Source: Candidatus Cloacimonas sp. SDB (GTDB taxonomy: Bacteria; Cloacimonadota; Cloacimonadia; Cloacimonadales; TCS61). Taken from it: 7,130 nt of DNA. This document shows positions 1 through 7,049 of this stretch, one piece after another. Position numbers and translations under genes: made by a program. Numbering within the stretch: position 1 is the first letter of the stretch; every line of letters starts with the position of its first letter. Where the stretch lies: assembly GCA_001412425.1 (NCBI GenBank), contig LKUH01000296.1:1-7130 (forward strand). Direction: 5' to 3'. Below the pieces are notes generated by a model, which saw nothing but the letters and a program-made list of their open reading frames with translations, did not search any database and was not told where the DNA came from.

Positions 1-1131
1 CTTTTTTCCGATCACGTTTCCCTGGCTGAAGAACTTAAACTGAAACAATTTGCTCTCCAGCATGACCTGTTTGTTATGGGTCCAGATTGCGGCACCGCCA
101 TAATTAATGGTGTTCCCCTGGCTTTTGCTAATGTTGTTAATAGAGGTAATATCGGCATTGTAGCAGCTTCGGGAACCGGACTTCAGGAAGTCAGTTCAAT
201 TATTTCCAATCTGGGAGAAGGAATCTCACAGGCTATAGGCACCGGAGGCAGGGACGTAAAAAAAGAGATTGGCGGTATAATGTTCCTCAAAGGGATTGAA
301 GCCTTAAACAACGATCCCGCAACAGAAGTAATAGTACTTGTTTCCAAACCTCCGGATAATGAAGTTCTGGATCGGATTGTGGAAAAATTATCCTCTGTAA
401 AAAAGCCGGTTGTGGCAATATTTATCGGCGGTGATGAAAAGCTGCTGAACCAGAGCAGATTAATAATTGCTCAAACTCTGGAGCAGGCGGCATTAATAGC
501 AGTTTCTGCTTCCCGGAAAAAAGATCTGAAAATTCAGGATTATCCTGGTAAGGAAATAAAAAATAAACTGACTGAAATCACCCAAAAAGAGCTTAAAACC
601 AAAAATAAGCACCAAAAATATGTTCGTGGTCTGTTCAGCGGTGGAACTCTCTGTGATGAAACACAACTGATCTTTGACAATAAGATTGGAAATATTTACA
701 GCAATACTCCCCTTAACTATAGATTTAAACTGAAAGATTCGTCTGTAAGTGTCAAAAATACAGTAATTGATCTGGGAGATGACGAATTTACCGTGGGGCG
801 CCCCCATCCTATGATAGATTTTAGTTTAAGGAATGAAAGAATTCTTCAGGAAATTTCAGACCCGGAAGTCGCTGTGATACTCCTGGATCTGGTAATCGGT
901 TATGGCTCCAGTCTCAATTCGGAAAAAGAGTTCATTCCTGCCATTGCAGCAGCAAAAATGGAGAAACCACAAATTACCTTCATCTGTTCAATAACCGGAA
1001 CAGATAATGATCCGCAAAACCGTAAAGAACTTGAACAGGCTTTGTTGCATGCAGGGGCACTTGTCTGTAATTCTAATGCAGAAGCAAGTTTTTTAGCAGT
1101 TGAAATTATTGAGAAACTGGGAGGAAACTAA
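1..1131 (+). CDS. fdrA: FdrA (AllF) family protein, 5' end missing
   Basis: Partial gene: the frame is open to the left edge, so the ATG at 76 is an internal Met and not the start. In total 376 codons are visible; E. coli FdrA is about 555 aa, so roughly the first 180 residues lie outside. The family resembles succinyl-CoA synthetase (SucD/SucC-like CoA-binding and ligase folds). Visible codons show GPDCGTAI (27-34), the SucD-like glycine loop ASGTG (56-60), GTGGRD (80-85), then a second ligase-like half with RGLFSGGTLCDE (209-220) and GRPHPMID (266-273, with His269). In E. coli, FdrA/AllF is reported to act with AllG and AllH as oxamate carbamoyltransferase, making carbamoyl phosphate from oxalurate; older annotation calls it an acyl-CoA synthetase. 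It is probably cytoplasmic. The stop codon directly abuts the DUF1116 start, which fits subunits of one complex. Family assignment is secure; the substrate here is inferred. Confidence 0.93.
   Translation, partial: LFSDHVSLAEELKLKQFALQHDLFVMGPDCGTAIINGVPLAFANVVNRGNIGIVAASGTGLQEVSSIISNLGEGISQAIGTGGRDVKKEIGGIMFLKGIEALNNDPATEVIVLVSKPPDNEVLDRIVEKLSSVKKPVVAIFIGGDEKLLNQSRLIIAQTLEQAALIAVSASRKKDLKIQDYPGKEIKNKLTEITQKELKTKNKHQKYVRGLFSGGTLCDETQLIFDNKIGNIYSNTPLNYRFKLKDSSVSVKNTVIDLGDDEFTVGRPHPMIDFSLRNERILQEISDPEVAVILLDLVIGYGSSLNSEKEFIPAIAAAKMEKPQITFICSITGTDNDPQNRKELEQALLHAGALVCNSNAEASFLAVEIIEKLGGN
1119..1125 (+). promoter_or_regulatory. Shine-Dalgarno of the DUF1116 gene, inside fdrA
   Basis: GGGAGGA lies 6 nt before the ATG at 1132 and inside the last codons of fdrA, whose TAA ends at 1131. 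It fixes the DUF1116 start and implies translational coupling of the two genes. Confidence 0.8.
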
Positions 1132-2532
1132 ATGGGAAAAGATCTTTTTAAAGAGAAATTGAAGGTGGTTAATACAGGTCTGAATTCCTTCAAAAAAAAT
1201 CTTACAGATACCGGAACTTCTGCTGTTCAGGTGGATTGGAAACCTCCGGTTGAGGTTGAACCAGAATTGCTGGAAATAATCGAAAAAAATCGCAGTAAAA
1301 TTAACACCGCCAATAAAAAAGTTCTGGAAATTATTCTGAACGGAAAGCCAATTCTGACTGGTATGGATATAGCTGCAAAAGTAATACCCGGAATGAAAAA
1401 GAATCTGATTCTTCATTCTGGACCACCCATCAAATGGGAAAAAATGTGCGGACCAACCAGAGGCGCAATAATCGGCGCACTTATTTATGAAGGATTAGCC
1501 CAAAACAGAAAAGAAGCTGAAAAATTGGCAGCTTCAGATGAAATTGAATATTCTCCCTGTCATGAACATTCTACCGTAGGTCCTATGGCAGGAATTGTAT
1601 CTGCTTCTATGCCTGTTTTCATTATAAAAAATGAAGAATATGGCAATACAGCTTACTGCACAATGAATGAAGGCCTGGGTAAGGTCCTCCGTTATGGAGC
1701 CTTTAGCACTGAAGTTATTGAGAAGCTTAAATGGATGGATAAGGTACTCTATCCGGCTATGAAGCTGGCAATTGCCAGAGCGGGTAGGATAGATCTCAAG
1801 AACATCATAGCTCAGGCATTGCATATGGGTGATGAAGTACATAACCGGAATAGAGCCGCAACCTCGCTTTTTTACAGAATCATAGCACCGGAAGTGATCC
1901 AGACAACCTCCGATCCAAAAACTGCAGCAGAAGTCCTGAATTTCATAAATGGCAACGATCACTTCTTTCTGAATCTCTCCATGCCCGCTGCCAAAGCTAC
2001 TCTGGATGCAGCCCGTAATATCGCTAACAGCAGTATATGCGTCGCAATGACCAGAAACGGAACGGAATTTGGAATTCAGCTTTCCGGCACGGGAGACGAA
2101 TGGTTCGCCAGCAAAGCACCTCTGCCGGATGCGCTCTTCTTCCCGGGATATACTAAAGAAGATGCGAATCCCGATATAGGGGATAGCTCCATTACCGAAA
2201 CGGTTGGACTGGGTGGCTTTGCCATCGCTTCTGCTCCGGCGATCGTGCAATTTGTCGGCGGAAGCGCCAAAGATGCCGTCAATTATACTTTAACCATGTA
2301 CGAGATCACCGCAGGTGAAAATAATATGTACCAGATCCCCTATCTTAATTTCCGAGGAACACCTACCGGAATTGATGTAATTAAAGTGATCGAAAACAAT
2401 ATAACACCCTTTATAGATACCGGAGTAGCACACAAAAAACCGGGTATCGGTCAGGTGGGGGCAGGTGTATTAAGTGCACCACTGGAACCTTTTAAGAAAG
2501 CTTTTGAAGGTTTGGCAGGAGAACTGAAATAA
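1132..2532 (+). CDS. ylbE: DUF1116 protein (YlbE/AllG), putative carbamoyltransferase subunit
   Basis: A 466-aa protein recognised as the DUF1116 family, whose E. coli member YlbE was renamed AllG as a subunit of oxamate carbamoyltransferase (AllFGH). The N-terminus (about 1-40) carries the family's VNTGLNSF...VDWKPP segment. Conserved blocks follow: LHSGPPI (94-100), MCGPTRGAIIGALIYEG (105-121), SPCHEHSTVGPMAG (141-154), NEGLGKVLRYGAFS (179-192), HMGDEVHNRNRAA (231-243), MTRNGTEFGIQLSGTGDEW (306-324) and ETVGLGGFA (356-364). The His, Glu and Asp clusters at 144-146 and 231-237 are plausible ligand or catalytic residues, but no mechanism is known to me. There is no signal peptide or clear membrane span, so it is probably cytoplasmic. 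The start is set by the GGGAGGA at 1119 and zero spacing from fdrA. The family is near certain. That it works with FdrA follows from adjacency and the E. coli precedent; the actual carbamoyl donor is unknown. Confidence 0.92.
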   Translation: MGKDLFKEKLKVVNTGLNSFKKNLTDTGTSAVQVDWKPPVEVEPELLEIIEKNRSKINTANKKVLEIILNGKPILTGMDIAAKVIPGMKKNLILHSGPPIKWEKMCGPTRGAIIGALIYEGLAQNRKEAEKLAASDEIEYSPCHEHSTVGPMAGIVSASMPVFIIKNEEYGNTAYCTMNEGLGKVLRYGAFSTEVIEKLKWMDKVLYPAMKLAIARAGRIDLKNIIAQALHMGDEVHNRNRAATSLFYRIIAPEVIQTTSDPKTAAEVLNFINGNDHFFLNLSMPAAKATLDAARNIANSSICVAMTRNGTEFGIQLSGTGDEWFASKAPLPDALFFPGYTKEDANPDIGDSSITETVGLGGFAIASAPAIVQFVGGSAKDAVNYTLTMYEITAGENNMYQIPYLNFRGTPTGIDVIKVIENNITPFIDTGVAHKKPGIGQVGAGVLSAPLEPFKKAFEGLAGELK

Positions 2533-2539
2533 AAGGAGG
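2533..2539 (+). promoter_or_regulatory. Shine-Dalgarno of the cyclase-family hydrolase
   Basis: AAGGAGG begins right after the DUF1116 stop codon (TAA, 2530-2532) and sits 5 nt before the ATG at 2545. This near-perfect anti-16S match fills the 12-nt gap, so no separate promoter fits there. Confidence 0.85.
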
Positions 2540-2544
2540 AAGTT

Positions 2545-3363
2545 ATGGATATTAAAGAATTCTTAAAATTCATGGGAGAAGTTAAGATTTACGATCTCAC
2601 CCAGAGATTGAGTATTCACACACCACCCTGGCCCAGCTATATGCCGCTGGGTATACAGTATTTCAAAAGATTGGCAGGAGCCCATATGGGACAGGGTGCA
2701 AATGGACAGATAATTACCACCAGTAACCATGTTGGAACTCATATTGACGGGGAGATCCATTTTCATGCCAGCGGAAGGACTATCGGAAATGTACCCCTGG
2801 AAGAATGGATAGGCCCCGGTGTAGTAGTGGATATTTCCGCTGATGTAGGAGATTACGATCTCTATTCTCCTGATCTGCTGATGAGTAAAGTCAAAATTCA
2901 GAAAGGTGATATCCTCATCATTAATACCGGTTATCATAAATATAGCTGGGATCAACCCGAATCTGATGAAATCCGTTATTTTGTCAAACATCCCGGGCCG
3001 GATCCCGATTTTCATAAATGGGCACTGGAAATGAAGATCAAATGGATTGGAGTGGACTGCGGTAGCGCCGATCATCCCATGAACACCATAATCAGAGACT
3101 GGCATCCGAAAAAATTTCAGGAAGCAGACAAAAAACTGCAAGAAAACTATGGAAAAACCTGGGATGAAATGTTTCCATTGGAAGAATATTATCAGGTTAT
3201 GCACCTGGATCTCTTTCCCAAAAAACTGGTTCACGCCGAGAACCTGGGCGGTGAGATTAATAAAGTTAGCAATAAAAGGGTATGGATAGGACTTTTCCCG
3301 CTGAAAGGTATCGAGCTGGAATCTTCCATGTGCCGCATTATTGCCCTGGAACCTCCTGCCTAG
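2545..3363 (+). CDS. Cyclase / kynurenine formamidase-family metal-dependent hydrolase (PF04199)
   Basis: A 272-aa protein with the metal-binding signature of the family, H62-V-G-T-H66-I-D68-x-x-x-H72, followed by F73-H74. Characterised members, bacterial kynurenine formamidase (KynB) and isatin hydrolase, use Zn or Mn to hydrolyse an amide, in isatin hydrolase a ring lactam. Further family-like blocks are GDILIINTG (121-129), GVDCGSADHPMN (169-180), HAENLGGEI (230-238) and the C-terminal core strand around GLFPLKGIELESSMCR (249-264). Two features differ from KynB: the Pro usually found two residues after the motif Asp is Glu70, and a segment of about 45 residues rich in charged and aromatic residues (about 181-228) precedes the ENL block, which explains the extra length over the roughly 210-aa KynB. 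No signal peptide is seen, so it is probably cytoplasmic. Placed between carbamoyltransferase-like and molybdenum hydroxylase genes, it probably opens a hydroxylated heterocycle; the substrate is unknown. Confidence 0.88.
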   Translation: MDIKEFLKFMGEVKIYDLTQRLSIHTPPWPSYMPLGIQYFKRLAGAHMGQGANGQIITTSNHVGTHIDGEIHFHASGRTIGNVPLEEWIGPGVVVDISADVGDYDLYSPDLLMSKVKIQKGDILIINTGYHKYSWDQPESDEIRYFVKHPGPDPDFHKWALEMKIKWIGVDCGSADHPMNTIIRDWHPKKFQEADKKLQENYGKTWDEMFPLEEYYQVMHLDLFPKKLVHAENLGGEINKVSNKRVWIGLFPLKGIELESSMCRIIALEPPA

Positions 3364-3375
3364 GCTTCCCATAAA

Positions 3376-3381
3376 AAGGAG
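3376..3381 (+). promoter_or_regulatory. Shine-Dalgarno that supports a GTG start
   Basis: AAGGAG lies 5 nt before the GTG at 3387, within the 23-nt gap after the hydrolase stop codon. It selects this GTG as the start of the FAD subunit, in agreement with the usual N-terminus of the family. The GTG at 3385 overlaps it but is in another frame. Confidence 0.8.
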
Positions 3382-3386
3382 ATAGT

Positions 3387-4253
3387 GTGAAGATTATAAA
3401 TGACTTCGAATACTACAAACCACTTGAAATTAAGGAAGCACTGAACCTGCTTTCTCAATATAAAGCAAAAGCCAGGATCCTGGCAGGTGGAACCGATCTG
3501 ATCGTCTCTTTGAAAGAGGAAAGGATAAACCCCGAAGCCTTGATAGATGTGAAAGGTATAATACCTCTAAACTTAATGGAACTGGAAGATGATAAATTAT
3601 TTATCGGAGCAAATAAAACCTTTACCGATCTGCTGGAATCAGATTTGATCAGAGATAAATTTCCCCTGCTCTGGGAGTGCAGCAGCAAAGTTGCCTCCAT
3701 CGGAATAAGGAATCGGGCAACCTTAACCGGAAATATCTGCTCCGCTGTGCCCAGCCTGGATTCAGCACCTGCATTACTTATATATAATGCGGAGGTTTTG
3801 GTGGCTGCCAGCAATACCGAAAGGACAATTTCTATCCATGACTGGTTCACCGGTCCCAAAAAATCTGCGTTGAATACAGATGAACTTGTTTTGGGGATCA
3901 GCCTGAAAATTCCCGATAAACATTCCGCTTCCTACCAGAAACTAGGACGTTACAAAGGTGAAGATCTTGCTCAGGCCGGAATCGGGATCTATGTTGATCG
4001 GGAAAAAGATTACCGCTTTGCTTCCTGCGCCGTAGGGCCTGTACCGGCCAGAATGAAAAAACTGGAAGCTTTCCTGCATAAAAAAGAGATAAATGATAAA
4101 CTGCTTGCTGAAGCAGCAGAAATTATTCCTTCCGAGATTTCACCAATTACCGATATCAGAGCGCAGGCTGAATACCGAACCCACATGATGAAAGTTATGT
4201 TCAGGCGTGGTATGCAAATAGCTCTTGAAGTGCTGCCGGGAGGTAAGGAATGA
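3387..4253 (+). CDS. Molybdenum hydroxylase FAD-binding (medium) subunit, XdhB/CoxM-like
   Basis: A 288-aa protein of standard length for the FAD subunit of three-subunit xanthine dehydrogenase / CO dehydrogenase-type enzymes. It passes electrons from the [2Fe-2S] clusters of the small subunit to FAD and then to an acceptor, often NAD+. The N-terminal FAD_binding_5 domain begins with FEYYKP (7-12) and has the pyrophosphate-binding loop AGGTDL (33-38) and a second FAD motif, RNRATLTGN (108-116), followed by SLDSAPAL (123-130). The C-terminal CO_deh_flav_C domain (about 175-280) ends in the typical DIRAQAEYRTHMMKVMFRRG segment (256-275). There is no Cys-rich insertion of the sort that holds an extra [4Fe-4S] cluster in 4-hydroxybenzoyl-CoA reductase. 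The start is GTG. The stop overlaps the next start by 4 nt (ATGA), a sign of coupled translation. The enzyme class is secure; the substrate is set by the large subunit. Confidence 0.93.
   Translation: MKIINDFEYYKPLEIKEALNLLSQYKAKARILAGGTDLIVSLKEERINPEALIDVKGIIPLNLMELEDDKLFIGANKTFTDLLESDLIRDKFPLLWECSSKVASIGIRNRATLTGNICSAVPSLDSAPALLIYNAEVLVAASNTERTISIHDWFTGPKKSALNTDELVLGISLKIPDKHSASYQKLGRYKGEDLAQAGIGIYVDREKDYRFASCAVGPVPARMKKLEAFLHKKEINDKLLAEAAEIIPSEISPITDIRAQAEYRTHMMKVMFRRGMQIALEVLPGGKE
4238..4243 (+). promoter_or_regulatory. Shine-Dalgarno of the [2Fe-2S] subunit, inside the FAD subunit gene
   Basis: GGGAGG lies 6 nt before the ATG at 4250 and within the last codons of the FAD subunit gene. 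Together with the ATGA overlap it fixes the start. Confidence 0.75.
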
Positions 4254-4717
4254 AACAGATAAAGTTGAATCTGAATGGCGAAATTAGATCTGTTCTGGTA
4301 GATCCTACTGAAACACTGCTGGATGTTCTGCGTGATAAACTTGGCATTAAAAGCCCTAAATGCGGCTGTGACCGGGGAGACTGCGGTGCCTGTAACGTTC
4401 TTTTAAATGGACGCAGTGTCCGCAGCTGCCTGATTCTCGCTATCGAAACTGATGGACAGGAAGTTGTAACAGTCGAAGGAATATCACAAAAAGGTCTTTC
4501 CAGAGTTCAGGAAACAATGATAAATAAAAATGCCTTCCAATGTGGTTTTTGTGCACCCGGAATAATAATTTCTGCGACCGAATTACTGAATAATAATCCC
4601 CATCCTACTCTAGAAGAGATCAAAGAAGCATTGTCCGGCAATCTCTGTCGCTGCACAGGTTATCTTCCCATCCTGGAAGCAGTACGGGAATCTTTAGAGG
4701 GAGGTAAAAATGAGTGA
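4250..4717 (+). CDS. Molybdenum hydroxylase [2Fe-2S] (small) subunit, XdhC/CoxS-like
   Basis: A 155-aa protein of normal family length that carries the two [2Fe-2S] clusters linking the molybdenum centre to FAD. The N-terminal plant-ferredoxin-type domain has Cys40, Cys45, Cys48 and Cys60 in the order GC-x4-C-x2-C...C. The C-terminal helical domain binds the second cluster with Cys98 and Cys101 (QCGFCAPG, where QCGFCTPG is more usual) and Cys133 and Cys135 (NLCRCTGY). Gln97, next to Cys98, is the position that contacts the molybdopterin cofactor in solved relatives. Cys38 is an additional cysteine just before the first cluster ligand. There is no Tat or other signal peptide, so the complex should be cytoplasmic. 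The start codon overlaps the FAD subunit stop by 4 nt, and the 3' end overlaps the large subunit start by 8 nt. All eight cluster ligands are present, so the subunit looks functional. Confidence 0.95.
   Translation: MKQIKLNLNGEIRSVLVDPTETLLDVLRDKLGIKSPKCGCDRGDCGACNVLLNGRSVRSCLILAIETDGQEVVTVEGISQKGLSRVQETMINKNAFQCGFCAPGIIISATELLNNNPHPTLEEIKEALSGNLCRCTGYLPILEAVRESLEGGKNE
4699..4704 (+). promoter_or_regulatory. Shine-Dalgarno of the molybdopterin subunit, inside the [2Fe-2S] subunit gene
   Basis: GGGAGG lies 5 nt before the ATG at 4710 and within the end of the small subunit gene. It supports the 8-nt overlapping start rather than a later Met. Confidence 0.75.
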
Positions 4718-7049
4718 ACTTCAATATGTCGGGAAATCAACCGTAAGAATAGATGGCAGAGAAAAAGTAAGTGGAGCCACCCGTTTTACGGAGGATCTTG
4801 ATTACGGACCAAATCTGCTCTACGCCGTAATTGTCGGAAGTAATGAAGCTCACGCTTATATTAAAAATATAGATGTAGAAGCAGCACAAAATTATCCGGG
4901 AGTTGCAGGAGTTTTTACCGGAAAAGATTTTCCTTATAAATTCGGACTTTATTTGAAGGACAGATATGTTTTTGCCCTGGATCGAGTCAGATTTGTGGGT
5001 GAGCAGGTAGCAGCTGTGGTAGCACGTGATATAAAAACAGCGGAAAGAGCTGCTAAACTTATTAAAATAGAATATGAAACCCTTCCGGCTATATTTGATC
5101 AAATGGAATCTTTTCGGAGTGATGCGCTGTTGATCCATCCCGATCTGGAAGAATATAGCCATGTTCCCTGGTTTTGTCCTCAAGCCGGAACAAACATAGC
5201 CCACTGGCGTAAAACCCGTAGAGGGGACGTTGAAAAGGGATTTGCTGAAGCTGATGTTATTCTGGAAGACGAATATCACGTACCCCGCTACGCTCACTGT
5301 CCCCTGGAAATTCATGCTGCAGTTGGCTTATGTGATCTTTCCGGACGCTTAACTGTCTGGGCATCTTCACAATCACCTCATACTCAGAGAAACCTTTTCG
5401 CTGAAGTCCTTGCTCCACTCGGGTTTAAGCATAAAGATGTAAGGGTAATAGCTCCGCCAATCGGTGGTGGTTTCGGGGGTAAAGCAGGTGTTTCCATGGA
5501 AATTCTGGCAGCAGCACTGGCAACCAGATTGAAGGGTAATCCTGTTAAAGTAGTCTGGAGCCGGGAACAGGAATTTTATAATACTTCACAACGGCAGGGT
5601 CTTATCGCTAAAATTAAGCTCGGTGCCAAAAAAGACGGAACTTTTACAGCAATTGAACATCAGCTTTACTGGGATACAGGTGCTTCTGCAGAATACGGTG
5701 CTAACGTTGTAAACGCTGTCGGACTTTCAGCGATAGGTCCTTATAGATATTCCAATATTTCAATAGATTCTGTTTGCCTTTATACCAATCTGCCGCCTTG
5801 TGGTGCCTATCGGGGATTCGGGTATTCCGAATTCATGTTCGGACTGGAATCACATATCACGCGCCTGGCTGCGAAACTGGAGATTGATCCGGTAGCCTTG
5901 CGCCGGAAAAATGCGATTGTCGAAGGTGATATTCTCGCTTATGGTGTTCCTATGAATCCCAGTGGTCTATTGCAGGCCATAGATCAAGTTGCTGCAGAAA
6001 TTGATTGGGGTAAAAAAGAAATTTCGAACGATCCGAATAAAGTTATCGGTAAAGGATTTTCTCTTATCTGGAAAGCACCTGCCATGCCACCAAATGCATC
6101 TTCAGCTGCTTTTCTTAAATTCAATGAGGATGGCAGTATTAACCTTCTGGTCTCAGGAATGGATATGGGACAAGGATTTCTGACTGTCATGGCTCAGATA
6201 GCTGCTGAAATTCTGGCTGTACCTGTAAGCAAAATAAGAACTGAAAATCCGGATACCGATAGAAATCCCTACGAGTGGCAGACGGTTGCTTCTCATGTAA
6301 CCTGGTCCTGTGGAAATGCCGTTAAAAAAGCAGCTCTTGATGCTCGTGATCAGATATTTGAACTGATAACCAGAGTACATTATCTTCCCAAAGATACACT
6401 CTTTCTGCAAGACGAAATGGTTAAATGCCGGACGCAACCAAAATTCCAGCTTCCCTTAAAAGATTTTGTGATCAATGGTATTATGACAGAAGACGGTACA
6501 TTTAAAGGCGGCCCAATTCTGGGAAGGGGAATTTTCATGCCGGAATTTACTTCAGCTAACAGTGACCCCGAAACAAGCCAGGGAGGTCATCCCAATGTGC
6601 ATTATACAGTTGGTGCTGCCGCTATTAAACTCGAAATTGACAGGGAAACAGGAGAGATGCATGTAAAAAAAGCAGTGGAAGCCCTGGATGCAGGTAAAGC
6701 TATAAATCCGGTTCTGGTGAAAGGTCAGATAACAGGAGGTTTGTTGCAGGGACTTTCTACTGTCTTTTTTGAAGATATGCGCTATAATGATAAAGGTAAA
6801 CTGCTGAATCCGAATTTTACTGATTATAAGATACCTACAGCTAAGGATATTCCTGATGAAATAGTGCCGATTATTATCGAAGTTCCGCAACCTGACGGAC
6901 CTTTTGGAGCGCGAGGAGTTGGGGAGCATACCATGATACCAGCAGCACCCATGGTAGCAAATGCTATTGAAAACGCTCTGGGAATCAGAATTAAATCAAT
7001 GCCCATCACACAGGAAAAAGTGGCAATAGCCATTTTGAATAAAAAATAG
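4710..7049 (+). CDS. Molybdenum hydroxylase molybdopterin-binding (large) subunit, xanthine dehydrogenase family
   Basis: A 779-aa catalytic subunit of full family length. The N-terminal a/b-hammerhead domain (about 15-125) contains GREKVSGATRFTED and RFVGEQVAAVVA. The molybdopterin domains follow with Gln221 (SSQSPHTQ), GGGFGGKAG (252-260), YRGFG (367-371, with Arg368 and Phe370), GMDMGQG (483-489, with Gln488), a DTDRNPYEWQTVAS block (515-528) and the catalytic base Glu739 in RGVGEH (735-740). AYRGFG rather than AYRCSFR rules out form I aerobic CO dehydrogenase (CoxL). Compared by eye with bovine xanthine oxidoreductase, the catalytic Glu1261 and Phe914 are kept, but Glu802 is Ala259 and Arg880 falls at about Ala336, so hydroxylation of xanthine is doubtful. 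It completes the FAD-[2Fe-2S]-Mo gene order and is the last gene in view. No export signal is visible. The family is certain; the substrate is unknown, probably an N-heterocycle or similar. Confidence 0.95.
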   Translation: MSELQYVGKSTVRIDGREKVSGATRFTEDLDYGPNLLYAVIVGSNEAHAYIKNIDVEAAQNYPGVAGVFTGKDFPYKFGLYLKDRYVFALDRVRFVGEQVAAVVARDIKTAERAAKLIKIEYETLPAIFDQMESFRSDALLIHPDLEEYSHVPWFCPQAGTNIAHWRKTRRGDVEKGFAEADVILEDEYHVPRYAHCPLEIHAAVGLCDLSGRLTVWASSQSPHTQRNLFAEVLAPLGFKHKDVRVIAPPIGGGFGGKAGVSMEILAAALATRLKGNPVKVVWSREQEFYNTSQRQGLIAKIKLGAKKDGTFTAIEHQLYWDTGASAEYGANVVNAVGLSAIGPYRYSNISIDSVCLYTNLPPCGAYRGFGYSEFMFGLESHITRLAAKLEIDPVALRRKNAIVEGDILAYGVPMNPSGLLQAIDQVAAEIDWGKKEISNDPNKVIGKGFSLIWKAPAMPPNASSAAFLKFNEDGSINLLVSGMDMGQGFLTVMAQIAAEILAVPVSKIRTENPDTDRNPYEWQTVASHVTWSCGNAVKKAALDARDQIFELITRVHYLPKDTLFLQDEMVKCRTQPKFQLPLKDFVINGIMTEDGTFKGGPILGRGIFMPEFTSANSDPETSQGGHPNVHYTVGAAAIKLEIDRETGEMHVKKAVEALDAGKAINPVLVKGQITGGLLQGLSTVFFEDMRYNDKGKLLNPNFTDYKIPTAKDIPDEIVPIIIEVPQPDGPFGARGVGEHTMIPAAPMVANAIENALGIRIKSMPITQEKVAIAILNKK

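Noticed and set aside
76..1131. Gene start at the ATG at 76
   Set aside because: The reading frame is open from base 1, and the codons before 76 continue the family sequence leading into GPDCGTA. Starting at 76 would remove the N-terminal half of FdrA.
1534..2250. 238-codon minus-strand ORF opposite the DUF1116 gene
   Set aside because: No recognisable motif in the product, and the + strand frame is a well-conserved family. Same shadow effect.
2070..2290. Locally GC-richer stretch within the DUF1116 gene as a sign of transfer or a hidden element
   Set aside because: The reading frame and family motifs run through it unbroken, and the richer codons fall in Gly/Ala/Pro-dense conserved sequence.
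2563..3372. 269-codon minus-strand ORF opposite the cyclase-family gene
   Set aside because: It mirrors the gene almost end to end, its product is no protein I recognise, and the + strand frame has clear family motifs and a strong ribosome binding site. It is a codon-use shadow.
4737..5315. 192-codon minus-strand ORF opposite the large subunit gene
   Set aside because: No domain seen; it lies fully within a conserved + strand gene.
4710..7049. Aerobic carbon monoxide dehydrogenase (CoxL) as the identity of the large subunit
   Set aside because: The form I signature AYRCSFR is absent; the position reads AYRGFG, as in purine and other heterocycle hydroxylases.
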